DNA of 64,000 bases from NCBI GenBank assembly GCA_022711465.1, contig JAKLEZ010000029.1:1-64000 (forward strand), given 5' to 3'. Source of the stretch: Planctomycetota bacterium (GTDB lineage Bacteria > Planctomycetota > Phycisphaerae > UBA1845 > PWPN01). The notes under the pieces were generated by a model that was given only the letters and a program-made list of their open reading frames with translations, searched no databases and was not told the DNA's origin. This document shows, piece after piece, positions 8,337 to 17,080 of this stretch; position 1 is the first letter of the stretch, and the number at the start of each line of letters is the position of its first letter. Both the position numbers and the translations under genes were made by a program.

Positions 8337-9056
8337 ATGAAGAACCTTTGTGTCGTTTTGGCGATGGTGGGTACGGTTGCAGCGCCGGCTGTGGCGGCCG
8401 ATATCTGGGCAGGCACGATGTTCGCCTCCTACGGGGACTTCAATCCGGCAATCTCGGCTACGGATGCTCTTCAGGGAAAGCTGGGCATCATCGACGCCGG
8501 CGGTTTCCATTTCGCCCTTCCCAATGATCCGGTCAAGTTCACCGATGGCATCCTCGGCACCAATCTGGACTGCGTCCTGGCGGACTACGGCCAGCCAACG
8601 CTGACCGTCCGGTATGAGGATACCGCCTCGAACTGGACGCCGACCGCGATCCGCGGCATCTACTCGTTCGCCGGAAACGACGACAAGAACGGGCGTGTCT
8701 TCCAGAACCTTCAGGTACAGTGGAAGGATGTCAACGGCAACTGGAACGCCGCCTTCGGCGGGGCCAACCTGACCGCCCCCACGAGCGGCTACTACGTGCA
8801 AAACGGCGGCCAGTGGCAGGGTTCCATCTTGGCTCTGACCGACGACACCGGCGGGGCGCTGTTCGGCGGTGCCCAGGTGCACGGCCTGAAGTTCACCTAC
8901 TGGGCGGTGGACAACACACAAGACTGGTTCGTCCCCCCCACTGACACGGGCGCGGTTGTGGCGACGATTCTGAAAGAGATCGACGTGGTGGCGATCCCTG
9001 AGCCGGCAACACTTCTCCTGCTGGGCCTGGGCTGTCTGATCCTGCCGCGACGATGA
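8337..9056 (+). CDS. PEP-CTERM sorted surface protein
   Basis: This 239-residue exported protein has a signal peptide (MKNLCVVLAMVGTVAAPAVAA), one beta-sandwich domain and a C-terminal sorting signal: IPEPATLLLLGLGCLILPRR is a textbook PEP-CTERM motif, a hydrophobic helix ending in basic residues. Such proteins are processed by exosortase and held in, or released into, the extracellular matrix. The ATG at 8337 follows AGGAGGACATGAG and is much better than the upstream in-frame start. Its domain is a diverged relative of the minus-strand neighbour. No exosortase is in the window. Confidence 0.87.
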   Translation: MKNLCVVLAMVGTVAAPAVAADIWAGTMFASYGDFNPAISATDALQGKLGIIDAGGFHFALPNDPVKFTDGILGTNLDCVLADYGQPTLTVRYEDTASNWTPTAIRGIYSFAGNDDKNGRVFQNLQVQWKDVNGNWNAAFGGANLTAPTSGYYVQNGGQWQGSILALTDDTGGALFGGAQVHGLKFTYWAVDNTQDWFVPPTDTGAVVATILKEIDVVAIPEPATLLLLGLGCLILPRR

Positions 9057-9088
9057 ACCTCGCTTCCGACGATTCGACTTCGAGGTTC
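9055..9088 (+). terminator. Possible hairpin after the PEP-CTERM gene
   Basis: GAACCTCG and CGAGGTTC form a perfect 8-bp stem around an 18-base loop. The left arm begins with the last base pair of the stop codon, and the sequence after the right arm is CTTTC, a weak U-tract. The rest of the gap up to glyA (9089-9356) shows nothing else I recognise. Confidence 0.35.
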
Positions 9089-9356
9089 CTTTCATGTCTC
9101 GATGATCGCCAACTCTGCGTCGCGTCGGGAAAGACGCTGCGCGAGGTCCATGTCCTGAGCCAGCGCAGCCTCCCGACGACGAAGCTCCTCCCTGCCACCA
9201 GCCGCTGTGGAGCCGCCTGGTGAGCCTCAGATCGTGAGGAATCAGTCGAATCCGACTGCGGAGCCGGGGTTTGATTTATGCGCCCAGGGGACTACCATGA
9301 TGGCCGTTGGGAGCGAGACCCGCCCGGAAGAGGCGATACCCCAACACAATCGTCCA

Positions 9357-10637
9357 ATGACTCGAGAGGTGCAGAACGTGACCCACGCGTCAGACTACCC
9401 GAGCATCAAGCGAACGGATCCGGAGGCGTACGCCATTCTCGTCGCCGAAGGCCGCCGCCAGGATACCTGCCTGGAGATGATCGCCTCGGAGAACCATGTG
9501 TCGAAAGCGGTACTTGAGGCGGTCGGCTCGGTCCTGACCAACAAGTACGCCGAAGGTTACCCGGCCAAGCGTTACTACGGCGGGTGCAGGCACGTCGACG
9601 AAATCGAGAACCTGGCCATCGAACGAGCCAAGAGGCTGTTCGGGTGCGAGCATGTGAACGTTCAGCCGCATTCCGGCAGCCAGGCGAACATGGCGGTCTA
9701 TATGGCCGTCTTGAACCCGGGCGACACCATTCTGTCGCTGGACCTCGCCCACGGCGGGCACCTGACTCACGGCCTCAAAGCGAACTTCAGCGGACGTCTG
9801 TACAACATCGTCCACTACGGTGTTGACCGTACGACCGAGGTCAACGATTTCGACGTCATCCGCAAGCTGGCTCTCGAACACAAGCCGAAGATGATTGTAA
9901 CGGGTGCGTCGGCCTATCCGCGAACGATCGACTTCGCCGCGTTCGCCGCCATCGCTCGCGAGGTTGGGGCATATCTGACCGCCGATATCGCCCACATTGC
10001 CGGATTGGTGGCGACGGGGCTGCACCCCTCGCCGATCCCGCACGCCGATTTCGTCACCACGACGACCCACAAGACGCTGCGCGGCCCACGGGCGGGCATG
10101 CTCATGTGCCGAGCCCAGCACGCCAAGGCGGTCGACTCGCGGATCTTCCCGGGCATCCAGGGCGGACCGCTCATGCACGTGATCGCGGGCAAAGCGGTCG
10201 CATTCGGCGAGGCCCTCAAGCCCGAGTTCAAGGCCTACCAACAGCGCATCCTGGACAACGCCCAGGCCCTGGCCGGGGGACTGCAGAAATGCGGCTACCG
10301 GCTGGTCTCCGGAGGAACGGACAACCACCTGATGCTGGTGGATTTGCGGCAGGTGCACGCGGACATCACCGGCAAGCAGGCCGAGGGCTGGCTTGAACAG
10401 GCCGGTATTATCGTCAACAAGAACATGATTCCCTTCGATGAACGCAAGCCGACGGAGACGTCGGGACTGCGGATCGGCACGCCGGCTCTCACCACCCGTG
10501 GGCTTGGCCCCTCGGACCTCCAGGAAGTGGCCGGACTGATCCACCAGGTCCTGGCCGCCCGCGGGAGTGAGGAAGCGACCGCCAAGGTCCGCCAGCGCGT
10601 GCTCGAGATCTGCCAGCAGTTCCCGATTCCCCACTGA
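9357..10637 (+). CDS. glyA: Serine hydroxymethyltransferase
   Basis: The protein interconverts serine plus tetrahydrofolate with glycine plus 5,10-methylene-tetrahydrofolate, using pyridoxal phosphate in the cytosol. Diagnostic stretches are [35 protein letters not shown] and the PLP-lysine motif [12 protein letters not shown]. The length of 426 residues is normal. I mark the ATG at 9357. A GTG at 9378 with GAGAGG upstream is an equally good start and would give 419 residues. The downstream lipoprotein gene overlaps the stop codon, so the two are probably translated in sequence. Confidence 0.95.
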   Translation: MTREVQNVTHASDYPSIKRTDPEAYAILVAEGRRQDTCLEMIASENHVSKAVLEAVGSVLTNKYAEGYPAKRYYGGCRHVDEIENLAIERAKRLFGCEHVNVQPHSGSQANMAVYMAVLNPGDTILSLDLAHGGHLTHGLKANFSGRLYNIVHYGVDRTTEVNDFDVIRKLALEHKPKMIVTGASAYPRTIDFAAFAAIAREVGAYLTADIAHIAGLVATGLHPSPIPHADFVTTTTHKTLRGPRAGMLMCRAQHAKAVDSRIFPGIQGGPLMHVIAGKAVAFGEALKPEFKAYQQRILDNAQALAGGLQKCGYRLVSGGTDNHLMLVDLRQVHADITGKQAEGWLEQAGIIVNKNMIPFDERKPTETSGLRIGTPALTTRGLGPSDLQEVAGLIHQVLAARGSEEATAKVRQRVLEICQQFPIPH

Positions 10638-11431
10638 TGACCTGCATGTTAAACACAAGACGGACATTGAACCGGGGCGCAGCCCTGCGTACCAGCTGCA
10701 TGTGGGTCGCACTTTCAGCGCTCGGATGCACCGGCCAAGGAACTGTCCACATGGTACCCTTCATGCGGTCGGACTTCGGTCCCAACGAACGCCCGATTGC
10801 CACCACACCTGTGACCGAGGCCTACTACTGGCTTGAACCGGATGGGCGACTCAACATCGCCCTGAGACACCACGTCGCCTCGCTGCTCGGCAAAGCACTC
10901 GAAAGCGAGTGGCAGATGTCGATGATCCTCGATGGCCTACCCGCTGGCGCCGAGAAGCTCTACACATTGAACGCTCGCTCGGTGCGGGCAAAGCACACCC
11001 AGGGGCCGACGCACCAGCGGTTCGCATCCTTCGGGGGTGTCGCCGTGACCGAGGCGCCCAGGAACGGCCTCCTGAGCGGCCGGTTCCATGTCACCGTTCG
11101 CGGCCAGCGGTTCGGAGTCTTCAGCGGTTGGGCGCCTCCCTTACATCGCGGACCGCTGATCATCATGGTCGGCACTTTCACGGCCGTCGAGAACGCCACC
11201 CGCGGCCGCGAGATCCTGGAGCGTACGGAAGGCGACGGGTTCGACCGGAAGTCGAACTTGCCCCCGATTCTCCGAGGCAGCCTGGCACCGGCAAGTCGTC
11301 CCACCGGCACGCGACCAACCCCCGATCGCCCGGCCGCGGCATCGCCGGCGCAGATCCGACCCGCGACGCGGGGCCGGTTCGAGCCCGCGGAGCCGGTCTA
11401 CTTGGACTCCACCACAACCTCGCCCCAGTAG
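10637..11431 (+). CDS. Putative lipoprotein coupled to glyA
   Basis: A 264-residue protein with an N-terminal hydrophobic stretch ending in a lipobox (SALGC, Cys31), which suggests a lipid-anchored periplasmic or outer-membrane protein. I do not recognise the family. The middle part is probably beta-rich. The last 60 residues are rich in Pro, Ala, Arg and Thr. Its ATG overlaps the glyA stop (TGATG), a sign of translational coupling. Its 3' end overlaps the convergent gene at 11398 by 34 bases, so the extreme C-terminus may not be ancestral. Confidence 0.6.
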   Translation: MTCMLNTRRTLNRGAALRTSCMWVALSALGCTGQGTVHMVPFMRSDFGPNERPIATTPVTEAYYWLEPDGRLNIALRHHVASLLGKALESEWQMSMILDGLPAGAEKLYTLNARSVRAKHTQGPTHQRFASFGGVAVTEAPRNGLLSGRFHVTVRGQRFGVFSGWAPPLHRGPLIIMVGTFTAVENATRGREILERTEGDGFDRKSNLPPILRGSLAPASRPTGTRPTPDRPAAASPAQIRPATRGRFEPAEPVYLDSTTTSPQ

Positions 11432-13086
11432 GCCGCCTCGCAGAACCAGCCGCTCGGTTGGTTGACCAGTTCCAGCTTGACCGTCTTCCCCGCGAAGTCG
11501 GACAGATCCACGCTCAGCGAAGCCCATCCTTTCTCGGAGATGTCCTTGCCGATTGACTTCTCCAGTAGCGGCTTGCCATCCGCCTTGACGATCAAGGTCC
11601 AATCACCTTCCGGATGATGACCGACCACCAGGCGTAAAACCGTCTGCTTCCCGGCAGGCACATCGATTGTCCGGCTGAGCGTACAGCCCGTCTCCCTGCT
11701 CAGCGGATGCGTCACATACACGTGCTTGCGGCCGGCGTACTCGTTCTTCAGTCCAGGATCCATCTCCTTGCCGCAATCGCGAACCGACCAGCCGGGAAAG
11801 TACTTCTCGAACTCCCGCTTCGGCCCCCACTCGGTGATCCTCGCCATCTCCTCCTCGGTGAAGCGGCTGTCGGCGATGGGGCCGGGTTCCCAGCTCAGCT
11901 CGAGCGGGCTCGGTCTCACCTCGGCCGCGGGAATGACGAACTCATCCTCGCCTGCAGCGTTCTTCTCAATCCGCCCGCCCTGCCCAACGAGCACCTGACG
12001 AGCCAACTTCTCACACACATTCAACAGCGCCGGGAAGTTGTACGCGGTGTGACTGAAGACCTTGGTCTCACTGAGTTCCTTGGTGAACCGATCCGGCAGC
12101 TTCGAGAAGCCGATTGTCGCGAACAGAACGCCCGCGGAACTCGACGGATTGCAGTCCGAATCCTGCCCGCTGCGACAGGAGATGATGATCGTCTGATCGA
12201 GATCGCGCTTACCATACAGCAAGCCCATGAGCACGTACGCTCCGTTGATCTTGACGTCGATCCCGCCGTTCGACGCCTTCTGGTAGGCCGGGTCCTCGCG
12301 GTATTTCTTCTGGGCCAGTTGCCAGGTCTTCTGCCAGTCGGTGGGATTCTCCGCGTACCAGCGGAGCATATCGCGAACCATCTCGGCGTACTGGCTCTTG
12401 GAGGGAATGCACTTCAGGCCGGCCTTTACCAGCTTGACCGGATCGGACTCGAAGAACGCCTCCGTGTACATGCCGCCCATGAACTGCCCGCCGTACACGC
12501 CGTCGCCGTAGTTCATGAGCCGTCCGAACTTCTCGCCAAGCTCGATCGCGGCGTTGGGCATGCCCGGTGCGATCAGGCCGGAGAAGTCCGCCTCGATCTG
12601 GTAATCGATATCGTTGGGGCATCGGTTGAACTTGGGATGGCTGCAATCGGGTGGGGCGATGCCGTCACGGAGGTTGTTACGGCCAGCGTTATTCGCACAC
12701 CAAAGCGGGTACTTCGAATTCGCGAAGTCGATACCCGCTTGCCGGATCGAGACATCCAGGCCATACTGCTCCATCGAGCGGAGGAAGGTCATCTCGACGT
12801 AGAGATCGTCCTGCCCGAACGCGTTGTTGATCATGTCCGGCGTCCACTTGGGCATGGCCTCCTCGGGAATGATCTTGTCGGTGAACTTGAACTCGGTGGG
12901 AGCGCCCCAGCATACCCCGGCGATCTGGCCGATCCAGCCGCCTTTCATCTTGTCGCGATACTCCTTGACCGAGAGGCGGCGATACTCGACTCCCCGGGCG
13001 GGCGATGCCGTCACCAGGGCAACGGAGAGACACGCCAAGCCTGTCAGCATCTTCGCCGAACCGGCGATCACGTTCCTGCGCTTCAT
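11398..13086 (-). CDS. Exported ADP-ribosylglycohydrolase-family protein
   Basis: The start at 13086 gives a signal peptide (MKRRNVIAGSAKMLTGLACL, ending near SPARG). The 562-residue protein then shows the ADP-ribosylglycohydrolase fold: KGGWIGQIAGVCWGAPTEF near its start, FGQDDLYVEMTFL with paired Asp, and SGQDSDCNPSSSAGVLF, the metal-binding signature. From about residue 420 there is a beta-sandwich (PAGKQTVLRLVVGHHPEGDW) likely to bind sugars or the cell surface. Cytosolic relatives remove ADP-ribose from proteins or dinitrogenase reductase. An exported form with a C-terminal sandwich is typical of planctomycete catabolic genes and may act on a glycoside instead. Substrate unknown. Confidence 0.8.
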   Translation of the reverse strand: MKRRNVIAGSAKMLTGLACLSVALVTASPARGVEYRRLSVKEYRDKMKGGWIGQIAGVCWGAPTEFKFTDKIIPEEAMPKWTPDMINNAFGQDDLYVEMTFLRSMEQYGLDVSIRQAGIDFANSKYPLWCANNAGRNNLRDGIAPPDCSHPKFNRCPNDIDYQIEADFSGLIAPGMPNAAIELGEKFGRLMNYGDGVYGGQFMGGMYTEAFFESDPVKLVKAGLKCIPSKSQYAEMVRDMLRWYAENPTDWQKTWQLAQKKYREDPAYQKASNGGIDVKINGAYVLMGLLYGKRDLDQTIIISCRSGQDSDCNPSSSAGVLFATIGFSKLPDRFTKELSETKVFSHTAYNFPALLNVCEKLARQVLVGQGGRIEKNAAGEDEFVIPAAEVRPSPLELSWEPGPIADSRFTEEEMARITEWGPKREFEKYFPGWSVRDCGKEMDPGLKNEYAGRKHVYVTHPLSRETGCTLSRTIDVPAGKQTVLRLVVGHHPEGDWTLIVKADGKPLLEKSIGKDISEKGWASLSVDLSDFAGKTVKLELVNQPSGWFCEAAYWGEVVVESK

Positions 13087-13241
13087 TGCCAAGTCTCCAT
13101 GCGAACGATCGGGAATCCCGACCCGACCAGGATGCCCTAGGCTACCTCCCGATGTCAGTTTCGACAACACCACCGGACACGCCTTCGTCGCGACGGCGTC
13201 CTCCACCTTTCCCCGGCGGTATTCCGAACGCAGCGATTGAA

Positions 13242-14036
13242 TCACCGATCAGACTGAACCGGATTGGTGAGTTCGCCAATCCCCTCGATCTCGACCGTGA
13301 ACGTGTCGCCAGGCCGCAGAAACACCGGAGGCTTGCGCGCACAGCCGACGCCCTCCGGTGTGCCGGTCACGATCACCGTCCCCGGCAGGAGTGTGAAGTG
13401 CTGCGACAGGTAGCTGACCAGCTTCGGTACGGAAAAGATCATGTCCGCCGTGCTCGATTCCTGCATGAGCCTGCCGTTCAAACGACCACGAATCGACAAC
13501 GCGTTTGGATTGACTTTGGGGTCGATCAGCAGACAGGGACCCAACGGACAGAATGTGTCGAAACTCTTGGCTCGGGTCCATTGCTTGTCGCGCCGAACCT
13601 GGCAATCGCGGGCGGAGACATCGTTGGCGCAAGTGTAGCCGAGAACGTAGTGGAAAGCCTCGGCCTCGCTGACCTTCCGGGCTTTCCGGCCGATCACCAC
13701 CGCCAGCTCGGATTCGTAGTCCACCTCGTCCGCAGCGGCTGCCGGCAGCACAATGGGCTCTCCCGGCGCAATGACGCAGGTGGTCAGCTTGGCGAACACC
13801 AAGGGCTCATCAGGAATCCTCTGGCCGCCCTCTTCGGCATGGCGACGATAGTTGAGGCCGATCGCGATCAGATTGACCGGCTGCACCGGGGCAAGCAGCC
13901 GCCGGACCTCCACCACTTGGCCGGTCATTTCATACTTGCCGAACAGATCGCCCCGAAAGAGTCGAGCTTTGCCGCCCTCGATCGGCTCGCCCATGCTCAC
14001 CTGGCCGCGCGTATCCTCGAATCGAATCAGCTTCAT
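13242..14036 (-). CDS. Fumarylacetoacetate hydrolase-family protein
   Basis: A 264-residue cytosolic enzyme of the FAH superfamily, which hydrolyses or decarboxylates 2-oxo acids such as acylpyruvates. Typical parts are IAIGLNYRRHAEE, DYESELAVVIGRK, YTCANDVSARD, a late GTPEGVG loop and FLRPGDTFTVEIEGIGEL. The metal-binding acidic residues lie in the first two and in DEVDYESE. The ATG at 14036 has AGGAGG four to nine bases upstream. The exact substrate cannot be read from the sequence; a 2-keto-3-deoxy sugar acid would fit the sugar-degrading context. Confidence 0.85.
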   Translation of the reverse strand: MKLIRFEDTRGQVSMGEPIEGGKARLFRGDLFGKYEMTGQVVEVRRLLAPVQPVNLIAIGLNYRRHAEEGGQRIPDEPLVFAKLTTCVIAPGEPIVLPAAAADEVDYESELAVVIGRKARKVSEAEAFHYVLGYTCANDVSARDCQVRRDKQWTRAKSFDTFCPLGPCLLIDPKVNPNALSIRGRLNGRLMQESSTADMIFSVPKLVSYLSQHFTLLPGTVIVTGTPEGVGCARKPPVFLRPGDTFTVEIEGIGELTNPVQSDR

Positions 14037-14119
14037 GAGACCTCCTGCCGTCATCGAGAACCGATACTGCATCCAGCGATCGGCCTGCCGCCGCCCGCGG
14101 GCGCCATTCCAGCGGTCAG

Positions 14120-15076
14120 TCACCCGCCCGGCACCGTCGTCGGCTCCGGCTGGGCTGCGCCCGGCCCCCGGCGATCACCGAGGACACCGGCGGAGACCAG
14201 AAAGGCCTCGATCGTTCGCCAGTAGTCCTCATCCGCACTGCCGGGGAAGTCGTTGTGATCGCAATCATATTCCACGTAAGTACTTCCCGGGGCCACATCG
14301 CGCAACTTGCGGCCATGAGCCACCGGGATAATGGAGTCGCGGACACCGTGGAAGATCAACAGCGGGGCCTTGAGGTCGGCGACAACCCGATCGGTCCGAA
14401 AGCTGTGTTTGGAGAGGAAACCGGGTACGCCGTAGCCATGAGCCAAAGGAATCGTGCTTGTGAACGTCGATTGGAGAACCAGAGCTGTCGGAGGGCGATG
14501 CACTGCGACCTGAGCGGACACCCCGCCGCCGAGTGACCTGCCGTGCAGCACGATGCGCGAGGGATCCACGCCGGGCAGCTTGGCCGCCCGATCAAGAAAC
14601 CTCACCGCGTCCTGGACGATGCCAACTTCCGAAGGCGACCCTCCACATTGACCATAGCCGCGATATTCGGGCAGCAGGACCGAGCATCCCAGGCGACCGT
14701 AGGCCCGAACAAGGTCGCCCTGACCATCGATCAACTCGGCATTGCCATGGAAGAACACCACCAGCGGCCCGGGCCGGGCGGGGGTCAGCCCCGGCGCAGC
14801 CACGAACCAGGCCAGAACCTGCCCCCCACCCTCGATCTGCTCGGTCATCACCACTGTGCCCGCCGGCGGAGTCGAGTCTCCTGAACCTGCCAACTCCCGC
14901 GGGAATACGATCCCATCCTGCATGAAGTAGAGAACGGCGCACCACGCGACGTAGGCCGCGACGAGATACCCGGCGAAACGCCACCCCGCCCGAAAACACC
15001 GGCCCCAAGACCTTCTCGCCTCGCAGGTCTGGGCAGCGCATCCCCCCTTCGAAGCCCGCGAAACTGAATCGGTCAT
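14120..15076 (-). CDS. Membrane-anchored alpha/beta hydrolase
   Basis: A 318-residue protein with one transmembrane helix (about residues 30-50, GYLVAAYVAWCAVLYFMQDG) followed by an alpha/beta hydrolase of the BEM46/ABHD13 type. The oxyanion segment is VVFFHGNAE, the nucleophile elbow is HGRSLGGG, the acid is in HGVRDSIIP and the His is in YDCDHNDF. I start it at 15076, where GGAGAAGG lies upstream, rather than at the in-frame ATG 225 bases earlier. Substrate unknown. It ends 83 bases upstream of the FAH-family start and could be in one transcript with it. Confidence 0.8.
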   Translation of the reverse strand: MTDSVSRASKGGCAAQTCEARRSWGRCFRAGWRFAGYLVAAYVAWCAVLYFMQDGIVFPRELAGSGDSTPPAGTVVMTEQIEGGGQVLAWFVAAPGLTPARPGPLVVFFHGNAELIDGQGDLVRAYGRLGCSVLLPEYRGYGQCGGSPSEVGIVQDAVRFLDRAAKLPGVDPSRIVLHGRSLGGGVSAQVAVHRPPTALVLQSTFTSTIPLAHGYGVPGFLSKHSFRTDRVVADLKAPLLIFHGVRDSIIPVAHGRKLRDVAPGSTYVEYDCDHNDFPGSADEDYWRTIEAFLVSAGVLGDRRGPGAAQPEPTTVPGG

Positions 15077-15415
15077 CAGAGCAGCCTTCTCCGGCACCTG
15101 CCGCACAACGATCGGAACGGGCCGCCTTATCGAAGCCGGCCACTCAAGCTCCCGCGAGCACACGTTACCCCAGAACCGACCTCCGCAACAGGCTTCGGCA
15201 GCCGGGCAGGGACCTTCCATCCCCCGAAAACGGCTCTCGGAAAGCCGAAGCGGCGGGGCCAGGTAATAGCAGTACCACTTCAATTCCGCCCCATTCGGCA
15301 CACGAACGGGCCAAGTGGCCGCTCAGGAAATCCTGTACCGCCGGAACCGTCCCGAGGACCCGCGAAGGGTTGCCAGCCACGCCCCGTCCGGCTCCCGTTT
15401 CTGGCGAAAATGGTC
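15077..15415. other. Non-coding gap before the PEP-CTERM promoter
   Basis: I see no gene here on either strand. Short open frames lack ribosome sites and family resemblance. It separates a minus-strand from a plus-strand unit. Confidence 0.5.
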
Positions 15416-15445
15416 TTGACATGGGAGGGGTGATTTCCTTAAGAT
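15416..15445 (+). promoter_or_regulatory. Sigma70-type promoter of the duplicated PEP-CTERM gene
   Basis: A perfect TTGACA (15416-15421) and TAAGAT (15440-15445) are separated by 18 bases. The predicted transcript start near 15452 leaves an untranslated leader of about 135 bases before the ATG at 15587. Confidence 0.6.
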
Positions 15446-15586
15446 GAACTTCGCTCGCTAGGAGGAAAAGAAGACCCTACACCTCTCCAATAGCGGGCAC
15501 ACAAAAGGAAGCAGGTTCGCGGTGGCAGCGTTCGCGTGAAATGCTGCCTGCGACGGGTACATATCTCTAATTCGGAGGGGCACTCG

Positions 15587-16717
15587 ATGCCACGGTACAC
15601 ACTTTCGCTCCTGTTGTGCGCGGCCGCGGTGTTGGCGATTGGCGCAAGTAGTTGGGCTGCGGATCCCCTGTTGAAGCCGGGCGATCCCGTCGTAGCCATC
15701 GACCGCGACTCCAACGGCAGCAATTATCCTGGGGCCGAGGCTCCCGCCAAGGCTTTCGATGGTGATGCGAATACCAAGTATCTGAACTTCGCGAAGGAGA
15801 ACTCGGGCTTCATCGTGTCTTCGGCCGCCCCGAAGATTGTCCAGAGTCTGGGTCTGACGACCGCCAACGACTGGGCCGAGCGTGACCCCGCCTCGTACCA
15901 GATCTTCGGCACCAATGCCCCGATCGTCAGCACGGACAACAGCAACGGCGACCTGGAGGCCTGGACGCTGATCAGCGAAGGCGCTCTTTCGCTCCCCGCC
16001 GAGCGATTCACCGCCATGACTCCGATCAGCTTCACCAACTCCACCGCCTACGCGTCCTATCGAGTCGTGTTCCCGACGCTGAAGAACGCCGGCGCCACCA
16101 ACTCGATGCAGATCGCCGAGGTGGGCCTCTTCGAGAGCACCGACGGCACGGGCGCGAACATCCTCGCTGGCGGCACGGTCGCGGCCGTTGACCTCGATCA
16201 TATCTACACCAGCAATCACCCCGGTGGCGAGGCCCCGGCCATGGCGATCGATAATTCGACCTCAACCAAGTACCTCAACTTCGGCGAGGTTAACAGCGGT
16301 CTCATCGTGACGCCCACCCAGGCCCACAAGACCCTGGTCACCGGCGTGCAGTTCAGCTCGGCCAACGATGCCCCCGAGCGTGACCCGATGACTTGGGCCC
16401 TCTATGGAACCAACGACGCCATCACCAGCCCGGCCAACAGCTGGGGCGATGCCGAGAGCTGGAGGTTGATCGCGACCGGCGACACCGGCCTGACCGAGAC
16501 CCGATTCGAGCAGGGCCCGCTGTCCACCTTCGACAACGCCTTCGGGTACAACTCGTACCGGATCGTGTTTACGAGCGTGCGGAATGCTGGCGGCGCGAAC
16601 TCCATGCAGGTAGCCGATCTCCAGCTGTTCGGCAGTGTTCTGCCCGAACCGGCGACGTTGGCTCTGCTGGCCGTGGCTGGTCTCGGCCTCTTCGCCGGCC
16701 GTCGGAATCGACGCTGA
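15587..16717 (+). CDS. PEP-CTERM protein with duplicated discoidin-like domain
   Basis: This 376-residue exported protein has a signal peptide (MPRYTLSLLLCAAAVLAIGA), two tandem repeats of about 150 residues and a PEP-CTERM tail (LPEPATLALLAVAGLGLFAGRR). Repeat 1 (about 30-185) and repeat 2 (about 195-345) share YPGAEAPAKAFDG / HPGGEAPAMAIDN, TKYLNF, NSGFIV / NSGLIV, ANDWAERDP / ANDAPERDP, GTN, SYRVVFP / SYRIVFT and NAGxxNSMQ(I/V)A. The fold resembles F5/8-type carbohydrate-binding modules. The ATG has GGAGG upstream. It is likely an abundant matrix or surface protein, with its own promoter and terminator. Confidence 0.87.
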   Translation: MPRYTLSLLLCAAAVLAIGASSWAADPLLKPGDPVVAIDRDSNGSNYPGAEAPAKAFDGDANTKYLNFAKENSGFIVSSAAPKIVQSLGLTTANDWAERDPASYQIFGTNAPIVSTDNSNGDLEAWTLISEGALSLPAERFTAMTPISFTNSTAYASYRVVFPTLKNAGATNSMQIAEVGLFESTDGTGANILAGGTVAAVDLDHIYTSNHPGGEAPAMAIDNSTSTKYLNFGEVNSGLIVTPTQAHKTLVTGVQFSSANDAPERDPMTWALYGTNDAITSPANSWGDAESWRLIATGDTGLTETRFEQGPLSTFDNAFGYNSYRIVFTSVRNAGGANSMQVADLQLFGSVLPEPATLALLAVAGLGLFAGRRNRR

Positions 16718-17080
16718 CCGAGTCCGACCATTGGGAGAGCCGGGCGGCATCATCCCCGACCTTCCGCGCCCGCGTGCCTGTGAATCCCGGGAGGGTTAGC
16801 AGGTACGGCAGTGAACTCGAGTCCCTCCGTTGATCGTGAGAGGGCCACCTCCCCGCGGGGCGAGGCGGCCCTCTTTTTTTGCCGCCATGTCCCCGAGGTT
16901 CCGGCGTCTCGGCGACGGGGACGACGCCGGGGCCATGCAGCGTCCGGTAACCTGGATTGGCTTGGCATACGCCGGTGATGGTCCTTTTAGCCAAAGAGAT
17001 CGGCGTCATGACCGATATGATGCATAGCAGGCAGGCTGCGCCGTGGAGCGCGGAGCATCGATGCCAAGGGGAACTACACC
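16718..17080. other. Intergenic region holding a terminator
   Basis: Apart from the terminator at 16839-16880 I see no gene. The last 100 bases probably carry the promoter of the CpaE-like gene, but no box pair is convincing. Confidence 0.5.
16839..16880 (+). terminator. Strong intrinsic terminator
   Basis: AGAGGGCC pairs perfectly with GGCCCTCT (16867-16874). After one mismatch the stem continues with CCTC/GAGG around a C/G-rich loop, followed immediately by seven T residues. It ends the transcript of the duplicated PEP-CTERM gene. Confidence 0.88.

Noticed and set aside
11707-13140. 477-residue plus-strand frame
   Set aside because: Antisense to the ADP-ribosylglycohydrolase-like gene; no domain seen.
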